Shown here: piece by piece, positions 43,375-50,218 of the stretch
Layout of the letters: every line of letters starts with the position of its first letter
Numbering within the stretch: position 1 is the stretch's first letter
NCBI RefSeq assembly: GCF_003143855.1
Contig: NZ_QFRK01000020.1
Location: 54,694 to 118,693 of the forward strand
DNA from: Streptomyces sp. NWU339
GTDB lineage: Bacteria > Actinomycetota > Actinomycetes > Streptomycetales > Streptomycetaceae
DNA: 64,000 nucleotides
Reading direction: 5' to 3'
Program-made: the position numbers and the translations under genes
Notes under the pieces: generated by a model
Told to the model about the DNA's origin: nothing
Databases searched by the model: none
Seen by the model: only the letters and a program-made list of their open reading frames with translations

Positions 43375-43772
43375 CGCGCACCACCCGTCTCCACCAGCAC
43401 GCGACGCTCCCGACGCTGCGCCCGGTACACCCGCCAGTACTCGGTGTTCGCCCGCCGGCACGGCGCGCACCGGCAGCCGTGGTTCTTGTACGTCGATGTC
43501 TTGCCGTGCCCTGCCCAGTCAGCTGCGGTCGGGTCCTGCTTCTTCGATTCCCGCCACTCGGAGCACCGCTGCCGGTGTGCCTCGCGGCAGTCGTCGCAAC
43601 GGCAGCCCTTCCTGTACGTGCTGTAGTGGCCGTGTCCGTGGTCGACGGGCGGGCGGCCGGGCTTGCGCTTGGGCGCCGACGGGGTGAGCCCGAGCATGCT
43701 GAGCAGCTGGCGGCAGTCGTCGGCGTCCTGGGCGTGCTCGGCGACGACGAGGAGCACCGTGCGGGCGCTCAT
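43371..43772 (-). CDS. Protein with tandem Cys motifs
   Basis: The 133-residue protein repeats one module twice: HGHYSTYRKGCRCDDCREAH at about 48-67 and KTSTYKNHGCRCAPCRRANT at about 90-109. Each has GCRCxxCR and a preceding Thr-Tyr. Two such modules suggest two zinc sites and nucleic-acid binding. Confidence 0.62.
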   Translation of the reverse strand: MSARTVLLVVAEHAQDADDCRQLLSMLGLTPSAPKRKPGRPPVDHGHGHYSTYRKGCRCDDCREAHRQRCSEWRESKKQDPTAADWAGHGKTSTYKNHGCRCAPCRRANTEYWRVYRAQRRERRVLVETGGAR

Positions 43773-44011
43773 CGGGTGACCTCCTTCGTCTCGAGGTGCC
43801 AGGCGAGGAGGAGCAGCAGCGCGGCCAGCTGGAGCCGGGCCTTCTGCGCCGCCCGCTCGGCCGCCGCGTCGATCCCGTCCACGACCGCGCGGGCCGTGTC
43901 CAGCGACGGCAGGTCCCGGGCGGCGAGGTGGACGACGAGGAGCGCGCCCGGCAGGTACAGGGCCGAGCCGATGGCGGCGGCGGTGAGCCACTGGGTGGGG
44001 TCGGCGGCCAT
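43769..44011 (-). CDS. Small membrane protein
   Basis: The 80-residue protein has two hydrophobic segments (AAAIGSALYLPGALLVVHLAA and LQLAALLLLLAWHL) around a charged helix. The start overlaps the upstream stop as TGATG. Confidence 0.55.
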   Translation of the reverse strand: MAADPTQWLTAAAIGSALYLPGALLVVHLAARDLPSLDTARAVVDGIDAAAERAAQKARLQLAALLLLLAWHLETKEVTR

Positions 44012-44784
44012 CACTCGTCACCTTCCGGGTCGTACTCGGAGGCGACCTCCAGCGGCGTGACCACGTAGCCCGTGCCACGGATCAGCCCGCCGGTCTCGGC
44101 CGGGGTGATGTGCAGCTCGTACTCGGCGTCGGGGCCGATGTCGTCGGCCACCCAGCTCATGTGCTGGATCGACCCGGCGGGCTCCTCCTGCTGCACCTTG
44201 GCCTCGCAGTGCGCCTGTGCGGCCTCGCGGCTGGTGTACAGGCCCATCACGATCGAGTCGTGCTGCGCCCGGTAGGCCGTGCCCTGCGCGGCCTCCAGTT
44301 CGGCGACCCGAGCCCGCAGCTTCTCGATCTCGGCGTCCCGCGCGATGACGTGCTCGTGCAGCGTCCGGGCCCGCTCCTGCTCGGCACCGGCGGGCAGTGC
44401 CGCACGGAACGAGCGGATCATCTCCTCGACTTGCGACAGTGCGCCCTCGGCTTCGGCGGTGTCGGCGGCCATGCCGATCGCGCACAGGAAGTTGTCGAGC
44501 GACTTCGCGTCGAGGAGCCGGGCCCACGCCAGCGGCGACACCTCGTGCTCGCCGAGCCGGGCCTGCGCCTCACGCAGCAGCCTGTCCAGCGTCTCCGCCC
44601 GCGACTTCTGCGCCTCGAACGCCGCACGGTAGTGCGCGGACTCGGCGGCGGTCTCCGGCGACTGGAGCATCTGCGCCGACTCCAACGCGAACGCAGCCTG
44701 CGCCGCCAAGTCGTACGCCGGACCGACACCCCATGCCGCGTCGATCACCTTCTTCGCCCCGAGGGCGAGGGACGAGATGCTCAT
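44011..44784 (-). CDS. Coiled-coil early protein
   Basis: The 257-residue protein is helical with a clear coiled coil at about 135-175 (RARTLHEHVIARDAEIEKLRA) and a C-terminal soluble domain (GLYTSREAAQAHCEAKV). Unknown function. Coupled to both neighbours. Confidence 0.55.
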   Translation of the reverse strand: MSISSLALGAKKVIDAAWGVGPAYDLAAQAAFALESAQMLQSPETAAESAHYRAAFEAQKSRAETLDRLLREAQARLGEHEVSPLAWARLLDAKSLDNFLCAIGMAADTAEAEGALSQVEEMIRSFRAALPAGAEQERARTLHEHVIARDAEIEKLRARVAELEAAQGTAYRAQHDSIVMGLYTSREAAQAHCEAKVQQEEPAGSIQHMSWVADDIGPDAEYELHITPAETGGLIRGTGYVVTPLEVASEYDPEGDE

Positions 44785-45215
44785 GCCGACACCTCGTTCG
44801 CGTCCGCAGCCGCCTCCAGCACCGCAACCGCGCTCTCGGTGGTCCGCGACTCGACGTCGCCCCACGCGTCGACGTGCGCCTCCAGGTCGAAGATCCCGCC
44901 GAACAGCGGGCCCTCCCCGTCGACCTCCAGCCGCAGCGCCAGCACGGTGATCGCCTCGTCCGCCAGCAGCGACGTGCGGTGCGGGTCGTCGGTCGTCACG
45001 CACTTCAGCGCGGCCACGATGCTCATGGGGCGCAGGAAGTGCGGGACGCACATCTCCCGGTCGAACGAGTCCGGGACGAAGTCGCCCTTGTGCAGGCCGT
45101 TGGTGGCGATCAGCCGAGCCGCCGCGCGGAACACCGCACTCACGGTCGACGGCCGCGCCAGCGGCGACTCATGCAGCGGGAGAACCCTCCTGCTGCTCTG
45201 CAACAATGTGCCCAT
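44781..45215 (-). CDS. Early phage protein of unknown function
   Basis: The ATG at 45215 gives 144 residues. It resembles a DUF-type helical protein (STVSAVFRAAARLIATNGLHKGDF). It is the first gene of the long early minus operon after the Xis-like gene. Confidence 0.55.
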   Translation of the reverse strand: MGTLLQSSRRVLPLHESPLARPSTVSAVFRAAARLIATNGLHKGDFVPDSFDREMCVPHFLRPMSIVAALKCVTTDDPHRTSLLADEAITVLALRLEVDGEGPLFGGIFDLEAHVDAWGDVESRTTESAVAVLEAAADANEVSA

Positions 45216-45309
45216 CGGGGCCTCTCTTTCTCTGGTTGGTTGGGGCGCCGAACGAGGGGTCACCAGGCCGGGAAGTCGGGTGGCCCTTCGGCGCGTTGTG
45301 GGGTGGGGG

Positions 45310-45543
45310 TCAGACGCTGACCGGCTCGGCGGCCTGCGTGGCGTGCCAGGCGCGGACCGCCTCCGGGTTGAAGCGCCGGCCTCGGAACGCCGTCGGCTCG
45401 ACGGGGCACCCCTTGATCACCCACTGGTTGACGGTCCAGTTCGAGACGCCGTAGAGCGCCATCAGCTGGGCCGTGGTCAGCAGGGGGGAGAGCCCGGTGG
45501 GCGCCAGGGTCTGCGTGCGCTCAGCGAGGGTCTGAGTCGCCAT
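45310..45543 (-). CDS. Xis/BldC-like DNA-binding protein
   Basis: The 77-residue protein is a MerR-type winged helix without other domains (LLTTAQLMALYGVSNWTVNQWVIKG, then RGRRFNPEAVRAWH). This is the excisionase/BldC class, which assembles head to tail on repeats spaced about one helical turn. It lies downstream of a 10-bp phased repeat array that recurs at attR, so it is the best candidate recombination directionality factor. Confidence 0.75.
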   Translation of the reverse strand: MATQTLAERTQTLAPTGLSPLLTTAQLMALYGVSNWTVNQWVIKGCPVEPTAFRGRRFNPEAVRAWHATQAAEPVSV

Positions 45544-45829
45544 CGTCTTTACACCTTTCAACCGTGTCAGTAGTAATGGTGGGCATGGCGAAATGGTGCT
45601 CGAGGGGTTCACCGAGCGCGGCGACTATCAGCTCGGCGGTGCGCTGCCGACAGACGTCGACCGCCCACCTGCCGCGACCGGTGACCTTGACCACCGTTCC
45701 GAGACTCACGCCCCGTCCGCGCTTGTCCACCTCCCGGGTTCGGGCAGCGAGACTGGCTTGGGTCAGCCCGCGACGCCTCATCGCGTCTCTGAGTGGCTCG
45801 CCTTCGCCCTTGCGGATCAGGGTGGTCAT
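45521..45829 (-). CDS. XRE/Cro-like early regulator
   Basis: The ATG at 45829 follows GAGG and gives 102 residues with an HTH (LRDAMRRRGLTQASLAARTREVD) and RQRTAELIVAALGEPLEHHF. It is the first leftward gene from the control region and is divergent from the repressor-like gene, the place of a Cro-type switch protein. Confidence 0.72.
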   Translation of the reverse strand: MTTLIRKGEGEPLRDAMRRRGLTQASLAARTREVDKRGRGVSLGTVVKVTGRGRWAVDVCRQRTAELIVAALGEPLEHHFAMPTITTDTVERCKDDGDSDPR

Positions 45830-45902
45830 GTGTGCCTCGCGCAAGTTGGGGACTGCTGCGGCGGGTCGCCCCGCCGTTGCTACGTTTCTACCGTAGCAGT
45901 AT

Positions 45903-45939
45903 CAGTGAGGGCAAGTGAGTAGCAGTGAGTTTCAGTGAG
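45903..45939. repeat. Four CAGTGAG repeats at exact 10-bp phase, early control region
   Basis: CAGTGAG or AAGTGAG occurs at 45903, 45913, 45923 and 45933. The complement of the same heptamer recurs with the same 10-bp spacing at attR (48225-48316). The array is 74 bp upstream of the XRE gene, so it may be autoregulatory. Confidence 0.7.
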
Positions 45940-46037
45940 GGTGGCGCTAGTCGAAAGGGTGTTCTAGCGTGGGTGCATATGACACAGGCGACGTCGCGTG
46001 ACGGGGAGGTCACGCGCGGCGTACATAACGCGCCACG

Positions 46038-46065
46038 CTTCTACTTTCGCTTGCGAAAGTAGAAG
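46038..46065. promoter_or_regulatory. 28-bp palindrome upstream of the repressor gene
   Basis: CTTCTACTTTCG and its complement flank a four-base CTTG spacer, a perfect 12-bp inverted repeat 21 bp before the repressor start. It is either an operator overlapping the promoter or a terminator-like hairpin separating divergent units. Confidence 0.6.
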
Positions 46066-46086
46066 ATCAACAGGCACTCTAGGAGA

Positions 46087-46461
46087 GTGACAGACCAGGA
46101 GCGCACCGAGGATCTGGCGCAGCTTCTCGCACGGTTGAAGTCGACATACGACGTCAACGAGTCCGAGATCGCGCGCCGCATCGGCGTCGCCCCCGCCACC
46201 GTCAACGCCTGGGTACACCGCCGCCGAGGCGCGGGCGGCCGAGGCGTCAAGCGCGAGAGCCTCCAGGCACTTGCCGAGGCCTTCCCGAAGTTCACCACCG
46301 AGGAGATCTTCCGCGCCGCCGGCCGCGAGTCGCCCGGCCCTCTCTCCCCCGACGCCGAGGCCCGCATCCTCGACCTGTGGCGCGGGCTGACCGAGGAGCA
46401 GCAGCGCGCGAAGGAGATCGAGATGCGCGCGCTCGGTGAGGCGAACCGCACGGGACGCTGA
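46087..46461 (+). CDS. Phage repressor-like HTH protein
   Basis: The 124-residue protein has an N-terminal HTH (LARLKSTYDVNESEIARRIGVAPATVNAWVHRRRG) and a charged helical tail without a peptidase domain. It starts at GTG 46087, unusually close to AGGAG. Plus strand, divergent from the early operon and upstream of integrase, it is the probable immunity repressor. Without a LexA-type protease part, induction must work differently. Confidence 0.72.
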   Translation: MTDQERTEDLAQLLARLKSTYDVNESEIARRIGVAPATVNAWVHRRRGAGGRGVKRESLQALAEAFPKFTTEEIFRAAGRESPGPLSPDAEARILDLWRGLTEEQQRAKEIEMRALGEANRTGR

Positions 46462-46592
46462 CCCCCCGGGGACACCACTCCAGTCACACCAGTCACACAA
46501 GACTTGTTTACCCACGGTGAAGTTTTATCGACAACTTGTTCAACAGTAGTCGAAAATCGCCTCACGCGGGGGTACGGTCACACCCGTAGCCG

Positions 46593-46895
46593 GTGTCCTC
46601 CCCCGCCGGTTGCAGGTCCCTGATCACCTGCATTTGCGGGGTGTGCATGTGCGTGTCCGTTGTATACGTTCTGCCCAGTGCGCGTCCGGCCTTTGACGCC
46701 GACGCCCGCACCATCCAACTCCCTACCGGTCTACCGCTCGCCCACGCGGTGACGCTCGTCCGCGCGATTCTCACCGAACTCGTGGTGCCGCAGCCTGAGG
46801 CCGGTGCAGTCTGCTGGTGCGGGGATCCCGTCGACGTGATCCCCCTGATACCCCAGCAGAAAGTGGGCGAACAGGTGGTGAAGCATGGGGCGTAG
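46593..46895 (+). CDS. Small protein overlapping the integrase start
   Basis: At most 100 residues; another plausible start is ATG 46647, giving 82. Hydrophilic, with CWCGDPVDVIP near the end. Its last bases overlap the integrase start by 11. The AT-rich 46462-46592 segment upstream probably holds the promoter. Function unknown. Confidence 0.45.
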   Translation: MSSPAGCRSLITCICGVCMCVSVVYVLPSARPAFDADARTIQLPTGLPLAHAVTLVRAILTELVVPQPEAGAVCWCGDPVDVIPLIPQQKVGEQVVKHGA

Positions 46896-48177
46896 AGCCT
46901 CGAACAACCCGCGGCAGATCCGCAGCAAGGTGTGCGGCTGCATGGAGTGCATGGAGAAGTACCCGCCCGGCGAGCAGTACAGCGACCGCCGACGGCGCCG
47001 CGACTGCATCGGCCCGTGGCAGGCCCGTTACCGGGACCCGTCCGGCAAACAGTGCGCGAAGAACTTCCCGATCAGCGAGGGCGGGAAGAAGGCAGCCGAG
47101 GCGTTCCTCGATGACGTCCGCTCCCGAGTCCGACGGCGGGAGTACGGCGACCCCAAGCGCGGTGAGATCACCCTCGCGCAGTGGTGGGAGCTTTGGTGGG
47201 CAAGCCAGCCCGAGCGGGCCGTGACCACCCGGAACCGCAAGGAGTCCAACTGGAAGGTCCACGTCGAACCCCGCTGGGGGAAGTGGCGGCTGTGCGACCT
47301 CGAGCACATCGAGCTCCAGGCGTGGCTGACGCGCGAGGTGCGGGGCTACCACACCCGTAAGAAGGTGCAGGAGCTGCTGAACCAGATGCTGCGCGCCGCG
47401 GTGAAGGACGGGAAGCGCATCCCCTTCAACCCGGCCGCCGACCTCGAGGTCGGCGAGGCGCCGAAGAAGCACCCGGACGACCTGCGCCCGCCGAGCTGGG
47501 ATCAGTGCGCGCTCATCATCGAGCAGCTGCCCATGTACTACCGGCCGTTCGTCGTGTTCCTCCAGCACACCGGCATGCGGTGGGGTGAGGCGACCGCGCT
47601 GCGCTGGGAGAGCGTCGACCTCGAGGCGCACCACCTCAAGGTAAAAGAGGTGCTCAGCGAGGACGACGGCCGGCTGTTCCGCAAGGCTGCGCCGAAGTCG
47701 GCTGCTGGTTTCCGGACGGTGCCGGTCCTGCCGGCCTCGGCCGACGCCATCCGCACGATGGTCGACCGGTGGCGTCCGCCGCGGTCGGTCACGCCCATCG
47801 GTGAGGACCCTTACGAGCTGCACGCCGAGGAGCTGGTGTTCCGCGGCCCCCAGGGCGGCACGCTGACGCGGCACAACTTCAGGAGGGTGTGGGTGCCGGC
47901 GATTCAGGCCGCGGGCCTCGCGCGACAGGTCACAAACCCGGAGACGGGTCGGGATGAGTGGTGGCCGCGGGTGCACGATCTGCGGCACGTCTTCGCCACG
48001 CGGCTGAAGGATCTCGGCATTCCGGAGAAGGACGCGCAGGCGATCCTCGGTCATGAGCGAGGGTCGAAGGTGACGTGGCTGTACCAGCATGCGCCCGAGG
48101 ACGTGGCCGCTCGAGTCCGCGCGGTCATGGCTCCGGAGACCGAGGGTGTTCGAACACTCCGGGCGGTGGCGGGGTGA
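46885..48177 (+). CDS. int: Prophage tyrosine integrase
   Basis: The 430-residue recombinase has an N-terminal arm-binding/SAM-like region and a catalytic domain with Arg232 (TGMRWGEATALRW), His364 and Arg367 (HDLRHVF), His390 (GHE) and nucleophile Tyr400 (WLYQHA). It is 152 bp from attR. An unusual extra N-terminal cysteine cluster (CGCMECM) may bind zinc. It integrates the phage into tRNA-Arg. Confidence 0.93.
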   Translation: MGRRASNNPRQIRSKVCGCMECMEKYPPGEQYSDRRRRRDCIGPWQARYRDPSGKQCAKNFPISEGGKKAAEAFLDDVRSRVRRREYGDPKRGEITLAQWWELWWASQPERAVTTRNRKESNWKVHVEPRWGKWRLCDLEHIELQAWLTREVRGYHTRKKVQELLNQMLRAAVKDGKRIPFNPAADLEVGEAPKKHPDDLRPPSWDQCALIIEQLPMYYRPFVVFLQHTGMRWGEATALRWESVDLEAHHLKVKEVLSEDDGRLFRKAAPKSAAGFRTVPVLPASADAIRTMVDRWRPPRSVTPIGEDPYELHAEELVFRGPQGGTLTRHNFRRVWVPAIQAAGLARQVTNPETGRDEWWPRVHDLRHVFATRLKDLGIPEKDAQAILGHERGSKVTWLYQHAPEDVAARVRAVMAPETEGVRTLRAVAG

Positions 48178-48206
48178 GAGTCCACGGGAGTCCACTAAGA
48201 GTCCAC
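48178..48206. repeat. Three GAGTCCAC integrase arm-site candidates
   Basis: GAGTCCAC starts at 48178, 48188 and 48199, overlapping the integrase stop and spaced by 10-11 bp. Two more copies lie at 8450 and 8461 on the other side of attP. Matching repeats on both att arms are a hallmark of tyrosine integrase arm binding. Confidence 0.72.
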
Positions 48207-48224
48207 AACGCCCCCTCATTGATC

Positions 48225-48316
48225 CTCACTGAGACTCACTGAAACCTGTTTGCGCAGGTCACGCCCCTGTTATCGTGGACTCACTGCCCCTCACGGGAAC
48301 TCACTGAGGCTCATGA
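48225..48316. repeat. CTCACTG array at 10-bp phase beside attR
   Basis: CTCACTG begins at 48225 and 48235, then at 48280 and 48300, with near copies CTCACGG (48290) and CTCATGA (48310). All lie on 10-bp steps within each group. It is the complement of the 45903-45939 array and sits between the arm sites and the core, the place for excisionase binding. Confidence 0.7.
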
Positions 48317-48329
48317 TCGCTTTACGTTT

Positions 48330-48373
48330 TCTCCTAAAGCGGGTGTCGCAGGTTCGAATCCTGCCGGGGGCAC
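48330..48373. repeat. Prophage attR / AICE left junction
   Basis: A perfect 44-bp copy of attL. It continues ACCAGCC, so it restores a complete tRNA 3' end including CCA. It also serves as the left junction of the second element, which starts immediately. Confidence 0.92.
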
Positions 48374-48378
48374 CAGCC

Positions 48379-48414
48379 AAAAGGCCCCGGACCGATCATG
48401 GTCCGGGGCCTTTT
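48379..48414. terminator. Bidirectional terminator between attR and AICE int
   Basis: AAAAGGCCCCGGACC and its complement flank a six-base loop: a perfect hairpin with A-tract and T-tract on opposite sides, so it works for both strands. Confidence 0.88.
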
Positions 48415-48442
48415 GACGGCAGCATTTGACGGCAGTCGCCGC

Positions 48443-49591
48443 TCAGGCGGCCGGTCGGCGTCGCCTAAGCAGGCGGTCCATGTGGCTGATCGCCTCCCGC
48501 TGGGTGTCGTGCACGACGTGTGTGTACACGTCCATCGTGATGCTGATCTGACTGTGTCCGAGGATCTCCATGATGACGCGCGGAGCGACGCCGGCCGCCG
48601 TCAGAAGCGTGGCGCAACCGTGTCGGGCATCGTGCAGCCGGACCACCCGCAGCCCAGCATCGGCAGCCACCCTCGTGAACGACCGGTAAACGTTCCGAGG
48701 CTCCACCGGCCGACCGTTCCTCGTGGCGAACACGTAACTCTGCTCTGACCAGACAACTCCGGTCCGCGCGAACGCTTCCCGCTGCCGTAGCCGGTGCCAG
48801 CGAAGCGGCGCGATGCACAACGCGGGCATCGGGACCACCCGCTTACGGCGGCTCTTGGGGTCGTCGTCGTACAGCGTGCCGCGCCGGCGCTGCGTCTGCT
48901 GACGCACGTGCAGCACCCGGTTGTCCAGGTCGACGTCCGACCAGCGCAGCCCTACCAACTCACCACGCCGCAAGCCCATGGCGATGGCCAGGACGAACGC
49001 GGCGTACAGCGGGTCTCGCCGTGCCGCCTCGAGGAAGGCCAGCGTCTCCTCCAGGGACCAGGGACTGATCTCGCGCTGCTTCACCCGGGGTGGCTCCACA
49101 AGCGATGCGACGTTGCGCGTGATGAGTTCCTCGCGCACAGCTGCCGTGAGCGCGGTGCGGAGCACACGGTGCGCTTCTTTGGCGGTGGCGGCCGTGTGGG
49201 TGTTCTGCATGCGCGTGATGAACCGGCGCACGTCGGCGACGCTCAACGACTCCAGCCGCTTGGTTCCGAGCAGGGGCACGAGGTAGAGACGCACATGCGT
49301 CTCGTACTTGTCGTACGTGCTGAGCTTCCGGCGCGGCTCGACGTAGTGCGCGAGCCAGTACGGCAGCCACTCGGAGAGCTTGGCGGACCGGGTGGGGGTC
49401 GGGATGCCCTGGCGGTCTCGTCGCACCAGTTCTTGGCGCTTGGTGTCGCACTCCTCCCACGTGGCGCCGTAGACCGTCTTGCGCTTGCGAGTGCCATCGG
49501 GCTGGGGGACGTAGACACGCGCCTCGTAGCGGCCATCCTTGCGCTGCCAGATGCTGCCCGCGCCGTTGGGGTTCCTCTTTCGGGGTGCCAT
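48443..49591 (-). CDS. int: AICE tyrosine integrase
   Basis: The 382-residue enzyme has an AP2-like arm-binding start (GSIWQRKDGRYEARVYV), a SAM-like domain and catalytic Arg208 (MGLRRGELVGLRW), His320/Arg323 (HDARHG), His346 (GHSQ) and Tyr356 (MDVYTHV). It is of the pSAM2-type family and only distantly like the prophage integrase, although both use the same tRNA. Confidence 0.93.
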   Translation of the reverse strand: MAPRKRNPNGAGSIWQRKDGRYEARVYVPQPDGTRKRKTVYGATWEECDTKRQELVRRDRQGIPTPTRSAKLSEWLPYWLAHYVEPRRKLSTYDKYETHVRLYLVPLLGTKRLESLSVADVRRFITRMQNTHTAATAKEAHRVLRTALTAAVREELITRNVASLVEPPRVKQREISPWSLEETLAFLEAARRDPLYAAFVLAIAMGLRRGELVGLRWSDVDLDNRVLHVRQQTQRRRGTLYDDDPKSRRKRVVPMPALCIAPLRWHRLRQREAFARTGVVWSEQSYVFATRNGRPVEPRNVYRSFTRVAADAGLRVVRLHDARHGCATLLTAAGVAPRVIMEILGHSQISITMDVYTHVVHDTQREAISHMDRLLRRRRPAA

Positions 49592-49863
49592 CAGGCCGCG
49601 TTCTCCTCAAGTCGGTGGTGCATGTAGCTGCGGACCGCGTCCACCGGGATGCGGCGGGCGCGGCCGGACGTGTAGCTCGGGAGCTGCTTGGAACGGATGA
49701 GGTCGTAGACCTTGCTGCGGCTGAGCCGAAGCGCGGTCATGACCTCCGGGACAGTGAGCGCTTGAGGCTCGGTAGGAACGGGGGTGAGCACGTCGGAACC
49801 TCCGGGCACGGGGCTGTCTGTCCGAGGTGGGGATTTCTGCGTCACCCGCGTCATCTGCGTCAT
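49591..49863 (-). CDS. xis: AICE excisionase
   Basis: The 90-residue protein ends in a MerR-type winged helix (LTVPEVMTALRLSRSKVYDLIRSKQLP, RRIPVDAVRSYMHHRL). The stop and int start overlap by one base, so int and xis are co-translated. Its first codons lie within the GGTGACGCAG repeat array. Confidence 0.88.
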   Translation of the reverse strand: MTQMTRVTQKSPPRTDSPVPGGSDVLTPVPTEPQALTVPEVMTALRLSRSKVYDLIRSKQLPSYTSGRARRIPVDAVRSYMHHRLEENAA

Positions 49864-50047
49864 TCAGGCGTTTGACCTGCGTCTTTCGGGTGACGCAGAG
49901 GATCGGGGGTGCGTCATCGGTGACGCAGGCCGTCCGTCATCGGTGACGCAGATGACGCGGGGTGACGCAGACTTCGCCGTCCTGCGTCACCCCTGTATGC
50001 GCAGGTCACGGGGCGTTTTCCGGCCCTTGGTGACGCAGGTGACGCAG
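49837..50047. repeat. GGTGACGCAG repeat array between xis and rep
   Basis: At least nine full or near copies of GGTGACGCAG occur in both orientations (for example 49837, 49855, 49889, 49919, 49942, 49961, 49982, 50029 and 50038). It fills the gene-free 49864-50218 gap and the xis start. Replication iterons or a control region for excision are the main options. Confidence 0.7.
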
Positions 50048-50162
50048 CGTTTCCCACTTAGGAAAAAAGGAGGGGGTGTCTGTAGTGGTGCGGCGCGGCT
50101 CAAGGCGTGAAGAAGGAGCCGCTGCGCGGCGCGACCAGCGCGGGGCGGCGCCGCCGCCGAAC

Positions 50163-50202
50163 AGCAAGAGGAGCACGCCTGGCCGGTGGTGCTCCTCTTG
50201 CT
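50163..50202 (-). terminator. Terminator of the AICE replication operon
   Basis: A perfect 14-bp stem AGCAAGAGGAGCAC/GTGCTCCTCTTGCT with a 12-base loop, 17 bp after the helicase stop. Confidence 0.8.
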
Positions 50203-50218
50203 TGTACGGCGGTGCCGG

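Larger units (their letters stand above)
8334..48373. mobile_element. Siphovirus prophage integrated at tRNA-Arg(CCU)
   Basis: A perfect 44-bp repeat bounds the element (8334-8377 and 48330-48373). The first copy is the 3' part of the tRNA gene. Between them lie integrase, Xis-like and repressor-like genes and a full set of packaging, head, tail and lysis genes in normal siphovirus order. No interrupted essential gene was seen, so the prophage may be inducible. Length is about 40 kb. Late genes read from right to left. Confidence 0.95.

Noticed and set aside
45979..46062. Possible 27-residue peptide gene (MTQATSRDGEV start) between the switch genes
   Set aside because: No good ribosome site or signal peptide, and its end lies inside the 28-bp palindrome. 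An arbitrium-like signal was considered but nothing supports it.
49837..50047. CRISPR array
   Set aside because: Repeats occur in both orientations with irregular spacing and no cas genes are near.
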